From Conchocele bisecta (taxonomy: Eukaryota; Mollusca; Bivalvia; Lucinida; Thyasiridae): DNA of 64,000 nt. The notes beneath the pieces are model-generated. The model searched no databases, was not told the DNA's origin, and saw nothing but the letters and a program-made list of their open reading frames with translations. How positions within the stretch are numbered: the stretch's first letter is position 1; each line of letters opens with the position of its first letter. The stretch lies in NCBI GenBank assembly GCA_029237695.1, contig CM055275.1, positions 10,986,899-11,050,898 of the forward strand, in the 5' to 3' direction. The translations under genes and the position numbers were made by a program. Of this stretch, positions 1 to 10,975 are shown in pieces.

Positions 1-290
1 TATACGAACAACAGTTGGTCTGTTTAAAGTGCTTGGAGTCCGTTCGTTTACTGTATTATGAACAACAGTTGGTCTGTTTAAAGTGCTTGGAGTCCGTGCG
101 TTTACTGTATACGAACAACAGTTGGTCTGTTTAAAGTGCGTGGAGTCCGTTCGTTTACTGTATTATGAACAACAGTTGGTCTGTTTAAAGTGTGTGGAGT
201 CCGTGCGCTTACTGTATTATGAATAACAGTTGGTCTGTTTAAAGTGCTTGTAGTCCGTGCGTTTACTGTATTATGAACAACAGTTCGCCC
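1..290. repeat. 54-bp satellite array, left block
   Basis: About five head-to-tail copies of a 54-bp unit, recognisable by GAACAACAGTTGG followed by GTCTGTTTAAAGTG. The array runs off the left edge of the window and breaks at about 290, directly after ACAACAGTT. Copies differ by a few substitutions (for example TATACGAAC versus TATTATGAAC). The same unit resumes at 2790, so the two blocks were probably one array. Confidence 0.95.
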
Positions 291-2789
291 CCTTAATGCA
301 AAAAGGTGCTATCTGCACTTTTGGTCAAAAATCACTTTTTGATAGAAATCAGTGGCAAATAATCATATCTTGCTGCCAAAAAATATTTGAACCAATAACC
401 TGATTATCAGAGGTGAAAAGGGCAAATGCACAAAGGTGATATTTGCATTTGTGGTACATTCTGCCTGCAATAAGGTGCTATCTGCATACATGTTTGTGTA
501 AGTAGGTGCTATTTGTCAAATAGCCCCTTTTTGCATTATATTATTTTATCTCACTGTGATACATGTATGTTTGATGTCATAAGGTGCTATTTGTCTAACA
601 TAGTTAGATAACAACTATAGAGCAAGCTATAGAAATTTGCACAAATTTTCCGCTTTCCGTTATCTTGCACAAGGACAATGCAGGTCAGCAACAGAATAAC
701 AACTTCAGTGATGGAAATTTCCATTCATGACATGCTGATAAGCTTGGTCGGAAATTCCCGGTTAATTACCCAATTTCCCGGAAAACATTGCCCGCTGTGA
801 CCCCGTATAAGACGTGATCATGAAGAGTATCCCAACCAAACACACTGTACACTGGAGACCAGTGGACAAAATGAGTTGAACATTGAGATGATCTTGCGCA
901 ATTTGTATGAACGATATGTATGTATACATGTTCAATATAACAGCAATTAACTGTGTGAACAAACCTGCGAAAATAGACAATTGTTCATGCTTTTTCCAGA
1001 CTGCATATCCAGGGTGTCATAAAGATTATTACAGTATAACTCTAGATTACTAAGAAGCTTTTTCAGAACGTAACAGATATTTAACTGTTAGAATAACAGG
1101 AAACTTGTATCATTAAATGTTTTTCTATTGTTTCCTTTTTTGAAAAAAGAGGAGATGTAGTATTTTAACAAACTTACTTATGGCAATACCCTGTATATAA
1201 TTGATACTATCTCCATGTATTCACCTTGAACCCCAGCATCCAGTGCGCATGCTCTGTTTATATCTTTGTGACTGCAACGGCCACTGAGTCGTTACTATCG
1301 TTAGTCTTAGTAATATATCCAAGCAGTAAACACGTCTTGTTGTTTCACTCATCACACAGCTCAGTGGTTAAGCTAAGGCTCACACACCCTCAATACAGGG
1401 TATACAACAATGCAGATTTCTGTTCATTTGTCTGAAAATTTTGACCGTTATATACATTTTTTACACGAAGGCGCATCAGAGATACACATAGCTACACTAG
1501 TATTTAATGAGCAGGTGACAATGTTAAAGTCACCCGGACAATATAAATTGTCAGATTGTTGTTCCTCTCGCTGCTGCAAATCTGTTCCGACGTCCAATAA
1601 AAATAGTTTCCAGTGACATGTTGAATCCTGTGTATGATGTCAAGCCAGCTCTTGGTGAAGGTGACACACGTGGAAGTTACATAAATTTAGCATATATGAA
1701 GATAAAAAGAAGATAACACTATGACAGTGTCGTGACGAGTGATAAGTCAAGTGTTAGAGTTACTGAAAATACACAAAATGACCAAATGGCAACACCAACA
1801 AAGCAACGCCAACATCGTGTTCCAAAATTGACTCCACACAATGAAGTTGTCTACCACAGCCCTCAACATAAAAAGCTTAGCCGAAAGAGAGTGATTCGTC
1901 GTGAGCTGTGGGAAGGAAATGTTAGGAAACAAAACAGAGTATCTGGTCGAGAATATATATATGTGAAAGGAAAAACTGTTCCTAAGTGCACAATGAAATT
2001 ACAAACGTGCGGAAAATGTAAATTTAAATGTACATCCAAAGTAAATGAAGACACTAGACAGAATATGTTCACATCATTCTGGGACTTACAATATTATAAT
2101 CGACAAAGGGATTATATTTGCCAACTTGTTGAATATGTCGAAAATTTGTCACAAATTATTGAGTGAATCAAATTACATTTTACTCAGATACGTACGGTGG
2201 ACAGAATCGGAATCAGTATGTGGTCTCTGCCTATCTATTTAATATTAACAATTGTAACAGCACACTGGAAACCATCAACCATAATTATTTGGGTCTGGGC
2301 ACTCACAGATGGAATCTGACAGTATGCATTCAGCCATTGAAGGAACAAAAAAGCAAACAGTTGTTTAAGTTCCATCTCAGTGGCATACAGTTATATCTCT
2401 TGCTCGACGAAAGAAACCTTATGTCGTTGTAGCAATTAAATAGACCAATATAGTCATTTAAAATCATTCACAAACAAGTATTGTTCAAACATGAAAATGA
2501 GTACCACTGGCATGAAAATAAATTGGTTAAAACTTGTTTGGATAAAAATACAGAAGTCATCACCAGGTAGCATCTTTGTGAATGAGTCGTACGATGAAAC
2601 ACGATTTGTAAATAAAATCACAATCAGAGCATCAATTATGCAACATACAAGGTGATATTTCACGGTGTTACAATGTAAAAATACCAATATCAAGTGCCAA
2701 GAAAATAGACATAATTTCACTGTGTAATAATGGATTGATTCCCAAAGACTTTCACCAATATTATAACAATATTCCAGTAATGCCAGTGA
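291..2789. other. 2.5 kb insertion splitting the 54-bp satellite
   Basis: Non-satellite DNA separating two blocks of the same satellite. The left block ends inside the unit after CAGTT and the right block restarts at TTTAAAGTGC, so only about 6 bp of the unit (GGTCTG) is missing, as expected for an insertion into one array. Positions 300-600 carry a short motif, AAGGTGCTAT or AAGGTGATAT, at about 302, 433, 471, 503 and 580. A transposase-like pseudogene occupies about 1735-2652. No clear terminal repeats or target duplication are visible. Confidence 0.6.
1735..2652 (+). pseudogene. Decayed transposase-like gene with GGQNRN motif
   Basis: Two or three open segments read as parts of one animal mobile-element-derived family of unknown biochemistry. 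The first (1735-2166) is Lys/Arg-rich and contains a Cys cluster (CGKCKFKC) followed by RQNMFTSFWDL. The second (from about 2163) starts with a conserved-looking YSDTYGGQNRN motif, whose Asp could be catalytic. After a frameshift near 2300, a segment with MHSAIEGTKKQ can be read, then stop codons, then a last open segment to about 2652. No good ATG opens the first segment (it opens with GTG at 1732), and the part between the Cys cluster and GGQNRN looks shortened, suggesting an internal deletion. It sits inside the satellite insertion and may be the cargo of that element. Family recognition is by motif only; the enzyme class is not established. Confidence 0.5.
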
Positions 2790-3803
2790 CTATTTAAAGT
2801 GCTTGGAGTCCGTACGTTTACTGTATACGAACAACAGTTGGTCTGTTTAAAGTCAGTGGAGTCCGTTCGTTTACTGTATTATGAACAACAGTTGGTCTGT
2901 TTAAAGTGCGTGGAGTTCGTGTGTTTACTGTATTTGGTCTGTTTAAAGTGCTTGGAGTCCGTGCGTTTACTGCGTTTACTGTATTATGAACAACAGTTGG
3001 TCTGTTTAAAGTGCTTGGAGTTCGTGCGTTTACTGTATTATGAACAACAGTTGGTCTGTTTAAAGTGCTTGGAGTTCGTGTGTTTACTGTATTTGGTCTG
3101 TTTAAAGTGCTTGGAGTCCGTGCGCTTACTGTATTATGAACAACAGTTCGTCTGTTTAAAGTGCGTGGAGTTCGTGTGTTTACTGTATTTGGTCTGTTTA
3201 AAGTGCTTGGAGTCCGTGCGTTTACTGCGTTTACTGTATTATGAACAACAGTTGGTCTGTTTAAAGTGCTTGGAGTTCGTGCGTTTACTGTATTATGAAC
3301 AACAGTTGGTCTGTTTAAAGTGCTTGGAGTTCGTGTGTTTACTGTATTTGGTCTGTTTAAAGTGCTTGGAGTCCGTGCGTTTACTGCGTTTACTGTATTA
3401 TGAACAACAGTTGGTCTGTTTAAAGTGCTTGGAGTTCGTGCGTTTACTGTATTATGAACAACAGTTGGTCTGTTTAAAGTGCTTGGAGTCCGTGCGTTTA
3501 CTGTATTATGAACAACAGTTGGTCTTTTTAAAGTGCTTGGAGTCCGTTCGTTTACTGTATTATGAACAACAGTTGCTCTGTTTAAAGTGCTTGGAGCCCG
3601 TTCGTTTGCTGTATACGAACAACAGTTGGTCTGTTTAAAGTGCGTGGAGTCCGTTGGTTTAGTGTATTATGAACAACAGTTGGTCTGTTTAAAGTGCTTG
3701 GAGTCCGCGCCTTTACTGTATTATGAACAACAGTTGGTCTGTTTAAAGTGCTTGGAGTCCGTTCGTTTACTGTATTATGAACAACAGTTGGTCTGTTTAA
3801 AGT
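2790..3803. repeat. 54-bp satellite array, right block with higher-order structure
   Basis: About twenty copies or part-copies of the 54-bp unit. Because 54 is a multiple of three and the unit lacks stops in one frame, a 279-codon frame stays open (2799-3638) with an 18-residue period; this is a by-product, not a gene. Shortened units (TACTGTATTTGGTCTG) and a unit with duplicated CGTTTACTG alternate with full units in a pattern that recurs at least three times between about 2920 and 3410, so a higher-order repeat is superimposed on the basic one. Confidence 0.95.
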
Positions 3804-3893
3804 GCGATACTTTAAACAGGCCAACTGTTGTTCATAATACAGTTGTTTAAAGTGCGATACTTTAAACAGGCCAACTGTTGTTCATAATACAGT
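3770..3893. repeat. Inverted satellite units forming a 34-bp-arm hairpin, then partly duplicated
   Basis: Arms at 3770-3803 and 3809-3842 are almost perfectly complementary around a 5-nt loop (GCGAT). The right arm is the 54-bp unit in reverse orientation. About 49 bp spanning the loop and right arm are repeated once more at about 3844-3893. The array therefore ends with an orientation switch. Beyond it, 3894-4120 is AT-rich with nothing recognisable. Confidence 0.9.
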
Positions 3894-4303
3894 AAATGCA
3901 ACTGCCCATATTTGTATGATTTATATTTACACTGCACTTTAGGATAGTTTCAAAGATGTAAATAACCATATACGGCGTAAAAATTAGGAATCTTATAGTT
4001 TTACGTCGTTTAGTCGCAATTCATGGAACAGCGACATAGCCAGTCAATAATGTGACGTTATTGACAACGATGTTGAACGTCATGTAATCTAATGACGTCA
4101 AACAAACTTTGACGAATCAACAATTTATCCCGTCAACACATTGCGTATGTGCCGTGAAACACGGTGCCGTGAATCGTTTTTGATATCCTGTCAATACGAC
4201 CTAATCACTGCGTATGAATATATGCGGTTCGATTCTCCGATTTTGAGTATGCATCTGGGGTTATTTTTTTGCATTTTAAAGCTATTTGTAGTGTTGACGG
4301 GAT

Positions 4304-4425
4304 AAATAGAATAGTAGGTTAGTGCCGTGAATGGAAAAACATAACTGACTGCCGAGCCCATCCCGTTTCCGTGCCGCGCCAGATATGTTTTCCCATTCAC
4401 GGCACTAACCTACTATTCTCTATTT
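4304..4425. repeat. Inverted repeat, about 40-bp arms
   Basis: Arms at 4304-4343 and 4384-4425 are near-perfect reverse complements (left arm contains GTAGGTTAGTGCCGTGAATG) around a 40-bp spacer. Just upstream, 4125-4200 (CCCGTCAACAC...CCTGTCAATACGACCTA) is similar to 36058-36140, so this belongs to a dispersed non-autonomous element family. Confidence 0.8.
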
Positions 4426-4429
4426 ATTA

Positions 4430-4727
4430 ACCCTTTCAACACTGCTGCCCTCTTCAGCAGTGTTTGTAAACAGTGTAGATCCAGTGGGGCAATCCAATAT
4501 AATAACGAGCCGTTTTATCAGGATCTGCACTTTTTGCAACTAATTTTCATATTTTGTAGAGAAAAAAACAGCCCCTTTTCATAAATGGACTAGTCCGAAA
4601 ATCATTTTGTGGCCATTGGATTGATCGGAAAATTACCATATCAAAATCCATTCCAGTTAAACGCAGAAAGAGGTAAATGAAAGCTCCATTCAACCAGTGA
4701 AAACAAGTCAGTTTATTAATTACTGGA
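4430..4727. other. Gene-free AT-rich stretch
   Basis: No open frame, RNA gene or repeat that I can recognise. It contains only short A/T runs and leads into the SINE at about 4728. Confidence 0.5.
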
Positions 4728-5190
4728 GAGGATGGATTGCAGCCTAGGGGTTAGAACACCAATAGCCTATTTCACCAACATTGCAAAGTATTCTTTTCTA
4801 GCAAAGTATGCTTTGAGGGAGAAATATTCAGTTTTAGGATAAATTTATTAATTTTTATTATACTGAATTGATTACATTCAGTATAATAATTATGCATACT
4901 TTTAATCATCAAATATATGCAGTGGTTAGTTCTATATGAAATAATGCATTTCAGGAAAAATAAATGATTACTCCCTCAAAGTATACTTTGCAATGTTGGT
5001 GAAATCGGCTACTGACTTCCAATCCGGAGGTTGTGGGTTCAAACCTCGCCTCTGGCATCAACAAATACTTTCATAGTATTTCCATCCCACTGGTCTGTCG
5101 GATGAGACTTTAAACTGTGGCCCCGTCTCAATATGACCTAAGCTGTTGATGTGACGTTAAACCATTTCACTTATTGTTCACTTTATTGAA
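4728..5190 (+). mobile_element. tRNA-derived SINE interrupted by a MITE
   Basis: Left part has an A-box-like CCTAGGGGTTAGAAC; right part resumes with CTTCCAATCCGGAGG and a B-box-like GGTTCAAACCTC, ending in the mollusc SINE-type tail GTTGATGTGACGTTAAACC. The two parts are split by a MITE (4763-5011). Outer edges are approximate and no target duplication is evident. Confidence 0.65.
4763..5011. mobile_element. TA-flanked MITE (mariner-like), copy 1
   Basis: Terminal inverted repeats read TAGCC(T/G)ATTTCACCAAC at both ends, with CTTTGAGGGAG / CTCCCTCAAAG internally, and the ends coincide with TA, the target of Tc1/mariner-type transposases. The left TIR holds a short internal duplication. It lies between the A box and B box of a SINE, so it inserted after the SINE did. 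A second copy is at 47413-47635. Confidence 0.8.
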
Positions 5191-5214
5191 GTTTATCCAT
5201 TACAGGAACAGCTG

Positions 5215-6230
5215 TCTAAAGTGGAGAAGAAGAAGAAGAAATACGGTGGTCTAATTCGGGGATCTGGTGCTGGCACCGGGACCTCCACTGACAGCAAAGT
5301 CTGCACCCTGCAGTAGGCACGCAAATAAACTCGTTGATTTTGAGTAAAATGTTCTTAAATTTACTCAAGTCTTGTGCTCAAAATCAGGAAGTTTGAATGG
5401 TGTGCCCAGTCTCGACCAATCAAACTGCTTGATTTATTGTATAAATTTCCAGAATATTGTCAGACAGTTGTACTGGGACGTCAACTGACGGCAAAGTCTG
5501 CAGTAGGAATTTAAATTTGAGTACAAATTTTCAAGAATTATCGTACGCAAATATAGAGGAATAATATAGTGACCTCGTGCCATTAGCTTGAGCGCAACTG
5601 ACAGCAAAGTCTGCACTGTGCTGTAGGCACGGAAATTCGTGCTCAAAATTAGGAAGTTTCATTGGTCGAGGCTGAGCTGTGCTGAGTGTTGACGAAACAA
5701 AATGTTTTATTTATTGAATAAATTTCCAGAATATTGTCAGACATTTGTACTGGGAGGTCAACCGACAGCAAAGTTTGCTCAAAATCAGGAAGCTTGATTG
5801 GTCGAGGCAGAGCTGTGCTCGGTCTTGACCAATCAAACATCTTGATTTCCAGTTTTTTCTCTGACAGACAGTTGATTGTGGTTTTGAACTGTTCCGAGTA
5901 TGTTCCCCAATAGCATACTCAAAGTCGAGTTAAATGCTTACTGTAATTTTAAGTACAAATTTTAAAACAAAAATATCCGACACAAAAAAAAGCAGAAATA
6001 TAGAGGAATAAAATGGTGAGCTGGTGCGGGCACTAGGACATCAACTAACTGATATCAAAGTCTGAACCATGCAGTAGGGACACACATAGCTGTGCTCAGT
6101 CTCTGCCAGTCAAACTGCTTGATTTTGAGTAAAACTTTAGAAAATGTCTTGCAATGTACTCCAATATTGTGCTCAAAATCAGCACGTTTGATTGGACGGG
6201 GCTACGGTGTTTCTAATCTAATTTCTGTAT
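5215..6230. repeat. Degenerate direct repeats
   Basis: Diverged copies of blocks such as ACTGACAGCAAAGTCTGCA, AATTTCCAGAATATTGTCAG and GCTCAAAATCAGGAAG recur between about 5260 and 6200 with irregular spacing. No coding capacity is convincing; short frames here are chance. Confidence 0.7.
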
Positions 6231-6572
6231 TTTTATTAAAAAAATAAGCCCCGGACTTGTGGTTTTATTAAACTCTTGCGAGTTATTTGTACGAGTTACT
6301 CTCTTTGAGAGAAAACCCGTAATCGACTCCTTACAAATAATACACCGTGAAGAGAACACCCATAATTGCGTGCGTGCTTTCTTGGAAACCACGAGCTACC
6401 ATGCAAAATGTTTAATTTTTATTACAGTCAAAATAAAGTTATTTAAAATCTTGGGGAAAGTCTCGACTAACCTCAGTGTTGTGTTAATGTGATTGAACAT
6501 ATTCCAAACATGCACTCAAATATATCTAGTTCATAGAAAAACCTGTGTAATTTGGATTTCAAAAAGTTTACA

Positions 6573-6607
6573 TGACGTCACGTTTGACGTCAGACAGCGT
6601 GACGTCA
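6573..6607. promoter_or_regulatory. Three perfect CRE (TGACGTCA) sites
   Basis: TGACGTCA occurs at 6573-6580, 6585-6592 and 6600-6607. This octamer is the palindromic binding site of CREB/ATF bZIP factors. Clustering within 35 bp is unlikely by chance, but no gene is recognisable nearby. Confidence 0.55.
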
Positions 6608-6723
6608 ACAGCAGGAAACACGTTGTGTATCGATTCATATGCACATCACAATTCATTGATTATAGCCACAAACATAGACTACATGTGCATAAATATCCGC
6701 CGTGGAAGTGTAATAAATAGAAT

Positions 6724-6870
6724 ATTCCATCGTTTGAATTGCAGAAATAATACACTCATGTCCGTCGGCGTTTGTGCAAGCAACTTGTTCGCTACGCTCA
6801 CTCGTTGCTTACGTGGAAGCCGACGCACACTTGTGTATTATTTCCCACTATTCAAAATGTACGATGGAAT
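6724..6870. repeat. Palindromic element, about 150 bp
   Basis: Outer arms ATTCCATCG and CGATGGAAT, and inner arms AAATAATACAC...CCGTCGGCG versus CGCCGACG-like...GTGTATTATTT, fold back on each other. It has the architecture of a foldback MITE with imperfect arms. 6230-6570 and 6871-7368 hold nothing else I can identify. Confidence 0.6.
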
Positions 6871-7368
6871 AACCTCTATTAACACATTCTCGTTCTTTGA
6901 TTGGTCGAACTTGAGCTGGACTATGGCTCAACCAATCAATTTGAAAGTGTATTATTTTACAGCTACTATCTGAGCATATTATCCAAATTGTTACTCAAAA
7001 TCAGTTTGATTGGCCGAGTCTGTGTGCATCTCAGCCTCTACCTCTCACACTTCATAATTTCAATCATGAAAATATAGTACGTACTCAGAGTTTTATGCCG
7101 TCAATAAGTTTTATTGCTGAGCATGGCTGCTCAAAGCTTTACCCGCAAAATGTTTTATAATCTAAATCATGTTCATCCATTCATTGATCCGTGTATATGT
7201 TCAAAATGCGTCATAAAGTTATTGTTTTTTTACAACACGGTCAAATGCCTGGTCAAATGCCTCGACAGGCGAGATACCGCTTCCGTGGACGGAATTCTTG
7301 TTATTCATGCCCCGGCCTGTGGGTTATTCCACATATTCAACTACAGAGCTTGTTTCGGCTCCGTCTAA

Positions 7369-7500
7369 ATATGTGGCTGTGACTGGAGAAATGGGGCTTA
7401 TGGGATGGATTTGTGACCAGTGTAGCTCCAGATCAAATAGCACACTCCTGTAGCTTGATAACATTCTATATTCATGGTTAGAAGCCTGACGGGTATTTAT

Positions 7501-7531
<31 letters not shown>

Positions 7532-7884
7532 ACCCCCCCCTGTAACGAGTTGTAGAGGGAGGGGGGCATACTGGAGTCAGGTTGTTTGCTGTGCGTCCGT
7601 CCGTCACTAAACTTAACATCAGAGAAATATTGTTATAACGTCTATTTTCTTCATGTAAAATGCCTAATATTTCACACATGCATGTAATTCACGGTTGTGC
7701 CGCCCCCTCTAAGCTCAGAGTCAAGGTCACAAGCCCACACACTTGGAATTATTTTACATATTTAGGGGTACCTGGGCCCACGCGGGGGTATTCCGTAAGC
7801 CTCGCTTACTGACCAATCTCGTTCATTGATGGTATCACAATTAGTGCAGATCCTAATCCAATTTCTCCAGTCTCGGCCACATAT
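7369..7884. mobile_element. Palindromic MITE family A, interrupted copy
   Basis: The left end has TATGTGGCTGTGACTGG followed by AGAAATGGGGCTTATGG; the right end at about 7850-7884 is its inverted copy (ATTTCTCCAGTCTCGGCCAC). Other copies at 15982-16229, 49883-50113 and 50784-51013 are about 230-250 bp. This copy is longer because a homopolymer-C element and other DNA (about 7495-7830) sit in its middle. Confidence 0.7.
7501..7541. repeat. Poly-C tract
   Basis: An almost uninterrupted run of about 40 C residues, followed by TGTAACGAGTTG and a GTCCGTCCGTC motif typical of a repeat family seen elsewhere in the window (for example 52440-52660). The exact length may be an assembly approximation. 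Confidence 0.85.
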
Positions 7885-8579
7885 GACTTTGCTTTCACTT
7901 TGAGCACAGGCGAATGAACCCACATACCCCCTTTAGATAAATCCATCTGGTCCGACTATACTACGTATATAGTCACATTGGGTCACCGGAAGTAGTTGGT
8001 TTTCATGCCGATCACAACTTAAAGTCCGCCTGCTAAATTCTCGCAGATTTGGTAAGGTTATTAGATGAAGACGTCTATATCACCCATGTACGAACAAAGT
8101 AGAACACTTTGTGGTTAATATGTCACCAGAATCATCACAATGCGGGTAGAATTTACCGAAATATCGATGTTTGTAGCGGATTTTTTTCAATAGTATGCAA
8201 AAAGCTTACCAGCCTTTAAATTTATAATAGTATAGGGGTGGGGTGGGGCGGGGCTCTGGATGTGGAGAGGGGACTTCAATCGCCCGTGCTTTGAGGAACA
8301 TCTAGTATCACTGTTACATACTTCCTCAATTATAAAAGTGGTCAAGATTATTACTGATCCTACTGTTTTTGGGAGGGGCCAAGTGATTCAACAAACAAAC
8401 ATACTTCCTATATTTATTTGTTTACTGGTATATTTGTTGCTTGCTCAATGTTTATTTCGGGCCTTGATGTGGCAAAACCGGGCTTATTGCTGTTGTTACC
8501 ATTCTGATCAGCGTCTACACCGTTCATCATTTGGTCTGTGAATGATTCATTAAACAAACAAGTGACCTACTACCATACA
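7885..8579. other. Gene-free stretch
   Basis: No feature recognised apart from a short G-rich run near 8236. A 93-codon frame at 8260-8541 has no recognisable domain and is treated as chance. Confidence 0.5.
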
Positions 8580-8821
8580 GGGGTCCGTTTCACTAAACTT
8601 TGTACGACTAAAATGTTCGTAAGTGCAAATTTAGGATCGTCTGTAAATTTCAATTGATGGATTTACATTTTTGAGCATAGGCTGCATATGCAGCCTATAC
8701 TCAATAAATGTAAATCCAATAATTGTTTACAAGAAAACACTGTTAATGTGAAATTTACAGACTATCATAATTTTGCACTTACAAACATTTCAGTCGTAAG
8801 TAGTTCAGTGAAACGGGACCC
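8580..8821. mobile_element. Foldback MITE, 242 bp
   Basis: The ends are inverted copies (GGGTCC(C)GTTTCACT at left, AGTGAAACGGGACCC at right) and complementarity continues inward for about 50 bp (AAGTGCAAA / TTTGCACTT). The centre contains the palindrome ATAGGCTGCATATGCAGCCTAT. No open frame, so non-autonomous. Confidence 0.8.
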
Positions 8822-8903
8822 AGGTGAGCAAGCCAATTATAATTTACCATAGTAACCCTAAAGATTTGGAAACCATTTGTTGTGGGAAACCCCTATAAAA
8901 TAA

Positions 8904-9085
8904 ACAAATTGTATCCAAATACATTGTTATTGTCATAAACATTTACAACTATTCTAACTGTAAATATTTGGACATTCTCCGCTGTGGGTTTCCTAAAACA
9001 AATTGTATCCAAACACATTGTTATTGTGATAAACATTTACAACTATTCTAAGCGTAAATATTTGGGTATTCCTTGCTGTGAGAAA
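8904..9085. repeat. Two-copy tandem repeat, period 94 bp
   Basis: ACAAATTGTATCCAAA begins copies at 8904 and 8998; both continue through ATTGTTATTGT and ACAACTATTCTAA to a GCTGTG end. Copies differ by a few substitutions. 9086-10000 holds no recognisable gene or element. Confidence 0.8.
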
Positions 9086-10019
9086 CCATAGACTAATGTG
9101 TGTTTCGAAAAACAATTGTCTCAGAATATTTCGGGTTATTACGGTACGCCAAATTGTGTAAGATCTGGCCCCAAATTGTTATCAGCATACAATGTATGAA
9201 TAACCGGTGTTGATCATTCCATGTTACAGTCGGTCATTATATCATATCCTCCACTTTCTGACAATGGTATCTCGTGTTGCTGAATCTCAATTATTCCATC
9301 CATTCAATTGATTGTACATCCATGTATTTTACTATCTTTTATACACATAAAGCAGTTCTATTTCTATTCTTTTTGTTTAATGGGCCATTTTCATGGTCCT
9401 AGGCCCTGTGGTTAAATAACGGTCAATTTTACATGTGTCGGGCCCTCAAGTATCTTATTTTTTTAGCAATTCCTATTTTTGTCGCGCCCGCTTGCGGAAA
9501 GCGCGAGATAGTCAGCACTTTGGTGTACGTATGTACGCGTGTCCGGTTAAAGTTTTTGGTCAAAGTTTTTTGGTTAAAGTTTTTCGTTATACTATATCTC
9601 TTTTTTTAATGTCCATGCCTCGCCACAAGGCGCGACATGCAGGCCGCGGCCATCTAGTTTCCATTTTCTGACCAAATGTTCCTATTTATCCTATTTTTTG
9701 GCCTTTTTGAAAAAACACACACATTTTTGCCCAATTTAGTTATGAACATGACAGTGAAATTGACTATATAGATAAATATTGTACTGTGTAACATAACTTC
9801 AAAACTATTATTGCATAACGCTTGTATTCAACTGTGTTAGATGGCTATGGCAATCTTCAGTGCCATTTTCCAGCAAGTCGTCTTTCAAATTGTGCCTAAA
9901 TTTGAATTAGTCCATTAATTGTACATTTAAATAGTATTTTGTATGTGTACTTCGTAATTTGGAAGGTAAGAACTATTTTGCTGACCTGTATACAGAAGAT
10001 TGAAAGCCATTAGCGTTCC

Positions 10020-10340
10020 TTTCCTCCAGTGCTGCTTTTTATATCCCCAGCATATAAAGTATGTCGAGGGGTATGTAGTTTTCTAATTTCTGTCCGTTCA
10101 TTTGTAACATTTGTGTGAAAGATTTTCAGCACTTTATATCTCTGCAACCTATTTACCGATTGACAAGCATATTGATAAGCATATTTATCATCCTCCATAT
10201 ATTCATTGGTCCTCACATACGTCTTTGTCACTTTTGTATGTGACAGTTGAATCTGGTTATACTCTTTATGTGTATTACCATGATTATCCCCTCGCCGATA
10301 GGCAAGAGAGATATAGCATTAGTCCATGTACGTAAGTACG
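10020..10340. repeat. SINE-like fragments
   Basis: GTATGTGACAGTTGAATCTGG near 10235 is shared (often in reverse) with 14090-14160 and 57050-57110. These are fragments of one dispersed mollusc SINE-type repeat. Boundaries are not clear. Confidence 0.5.
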
Positions 10341-10557
10341 TACGTTAGTAACACCTTTCATTTTTCAAGAACTCAGGAACCGCTTCACCGATTTTAATAA
10401 TATTTGGCCACAATGTGTGACTAGGGATGGTGCTTTATTTTGCATACGACCCACGTCTGACTGTCTAATGTCAAGGTCCCTGAGGACTTTAATTTTTTTT
10501 ATATAATGCTTCCAGCCAGAGGATTAGCTTTGTTTAATGATGCCAGTTCTTGTTCGT

Positions 10558-10975
10558 CATTCTATTACTTTCAGGGGAAGGGGCCAAGTGACTTTGGTGT
10601 GGTATGGACCTGGCAACAGGTCAGGTTGTTCTAAGTTCAGGACTAAATATATTTTGTATGCCCCACGACGATAGTTACGGGCGTATTTAGTGTTAACCTT
10701 GTCCGTCCGTTCGTCCATCCATTACCAACCTTGCCACTCGTAAAACTGTTAAACCATACTGACTATCATTCTATTACTTTTAGGGGAAGGGGCGAAGTGA
10801 CTTTGGTGTGGTATGGACCTGGCAACAGGTCAGGTTGTTCTAAGTTCAGGGCTAAATATATTTTGTATGCCCCACCACCATAGTGGCGGGCACATTTAGT
10901 GTTAGCCTTGTCCGTCCGTTCGTCCATCCATCGCCAACCTTGTAACTCATAAAACTTTTAAACCATACTAGCTAC
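10558..10975. repeat. Two-copy tandem duplication, period about 208 bp
   Basis: TCATTCTATTACTTT(C/T)AGGGG begins copies at 10558 and 10766. Each contains GGTATGGACCTGGCAACAGG and a GCCTTGTCCGTCCGTTCGTCC-like stretch. Copies are well over 90 percent alike by eye, indicating a recent duplication. Confidence 0.85.

Noticed and set aside
2799..3638. 279-codon open frame with 18-residue repeats
   Set aside because: It is entirely made of the 54-bp satellite, whose period is divisible by three; no start context or domain, and the opposite strand is also open in places.
6259..6973. Overlapping frames of 75-133 codons
   Set aside because: They cross a palindromic MITE-like element and a CRE cluster and have no recognisable protein features.
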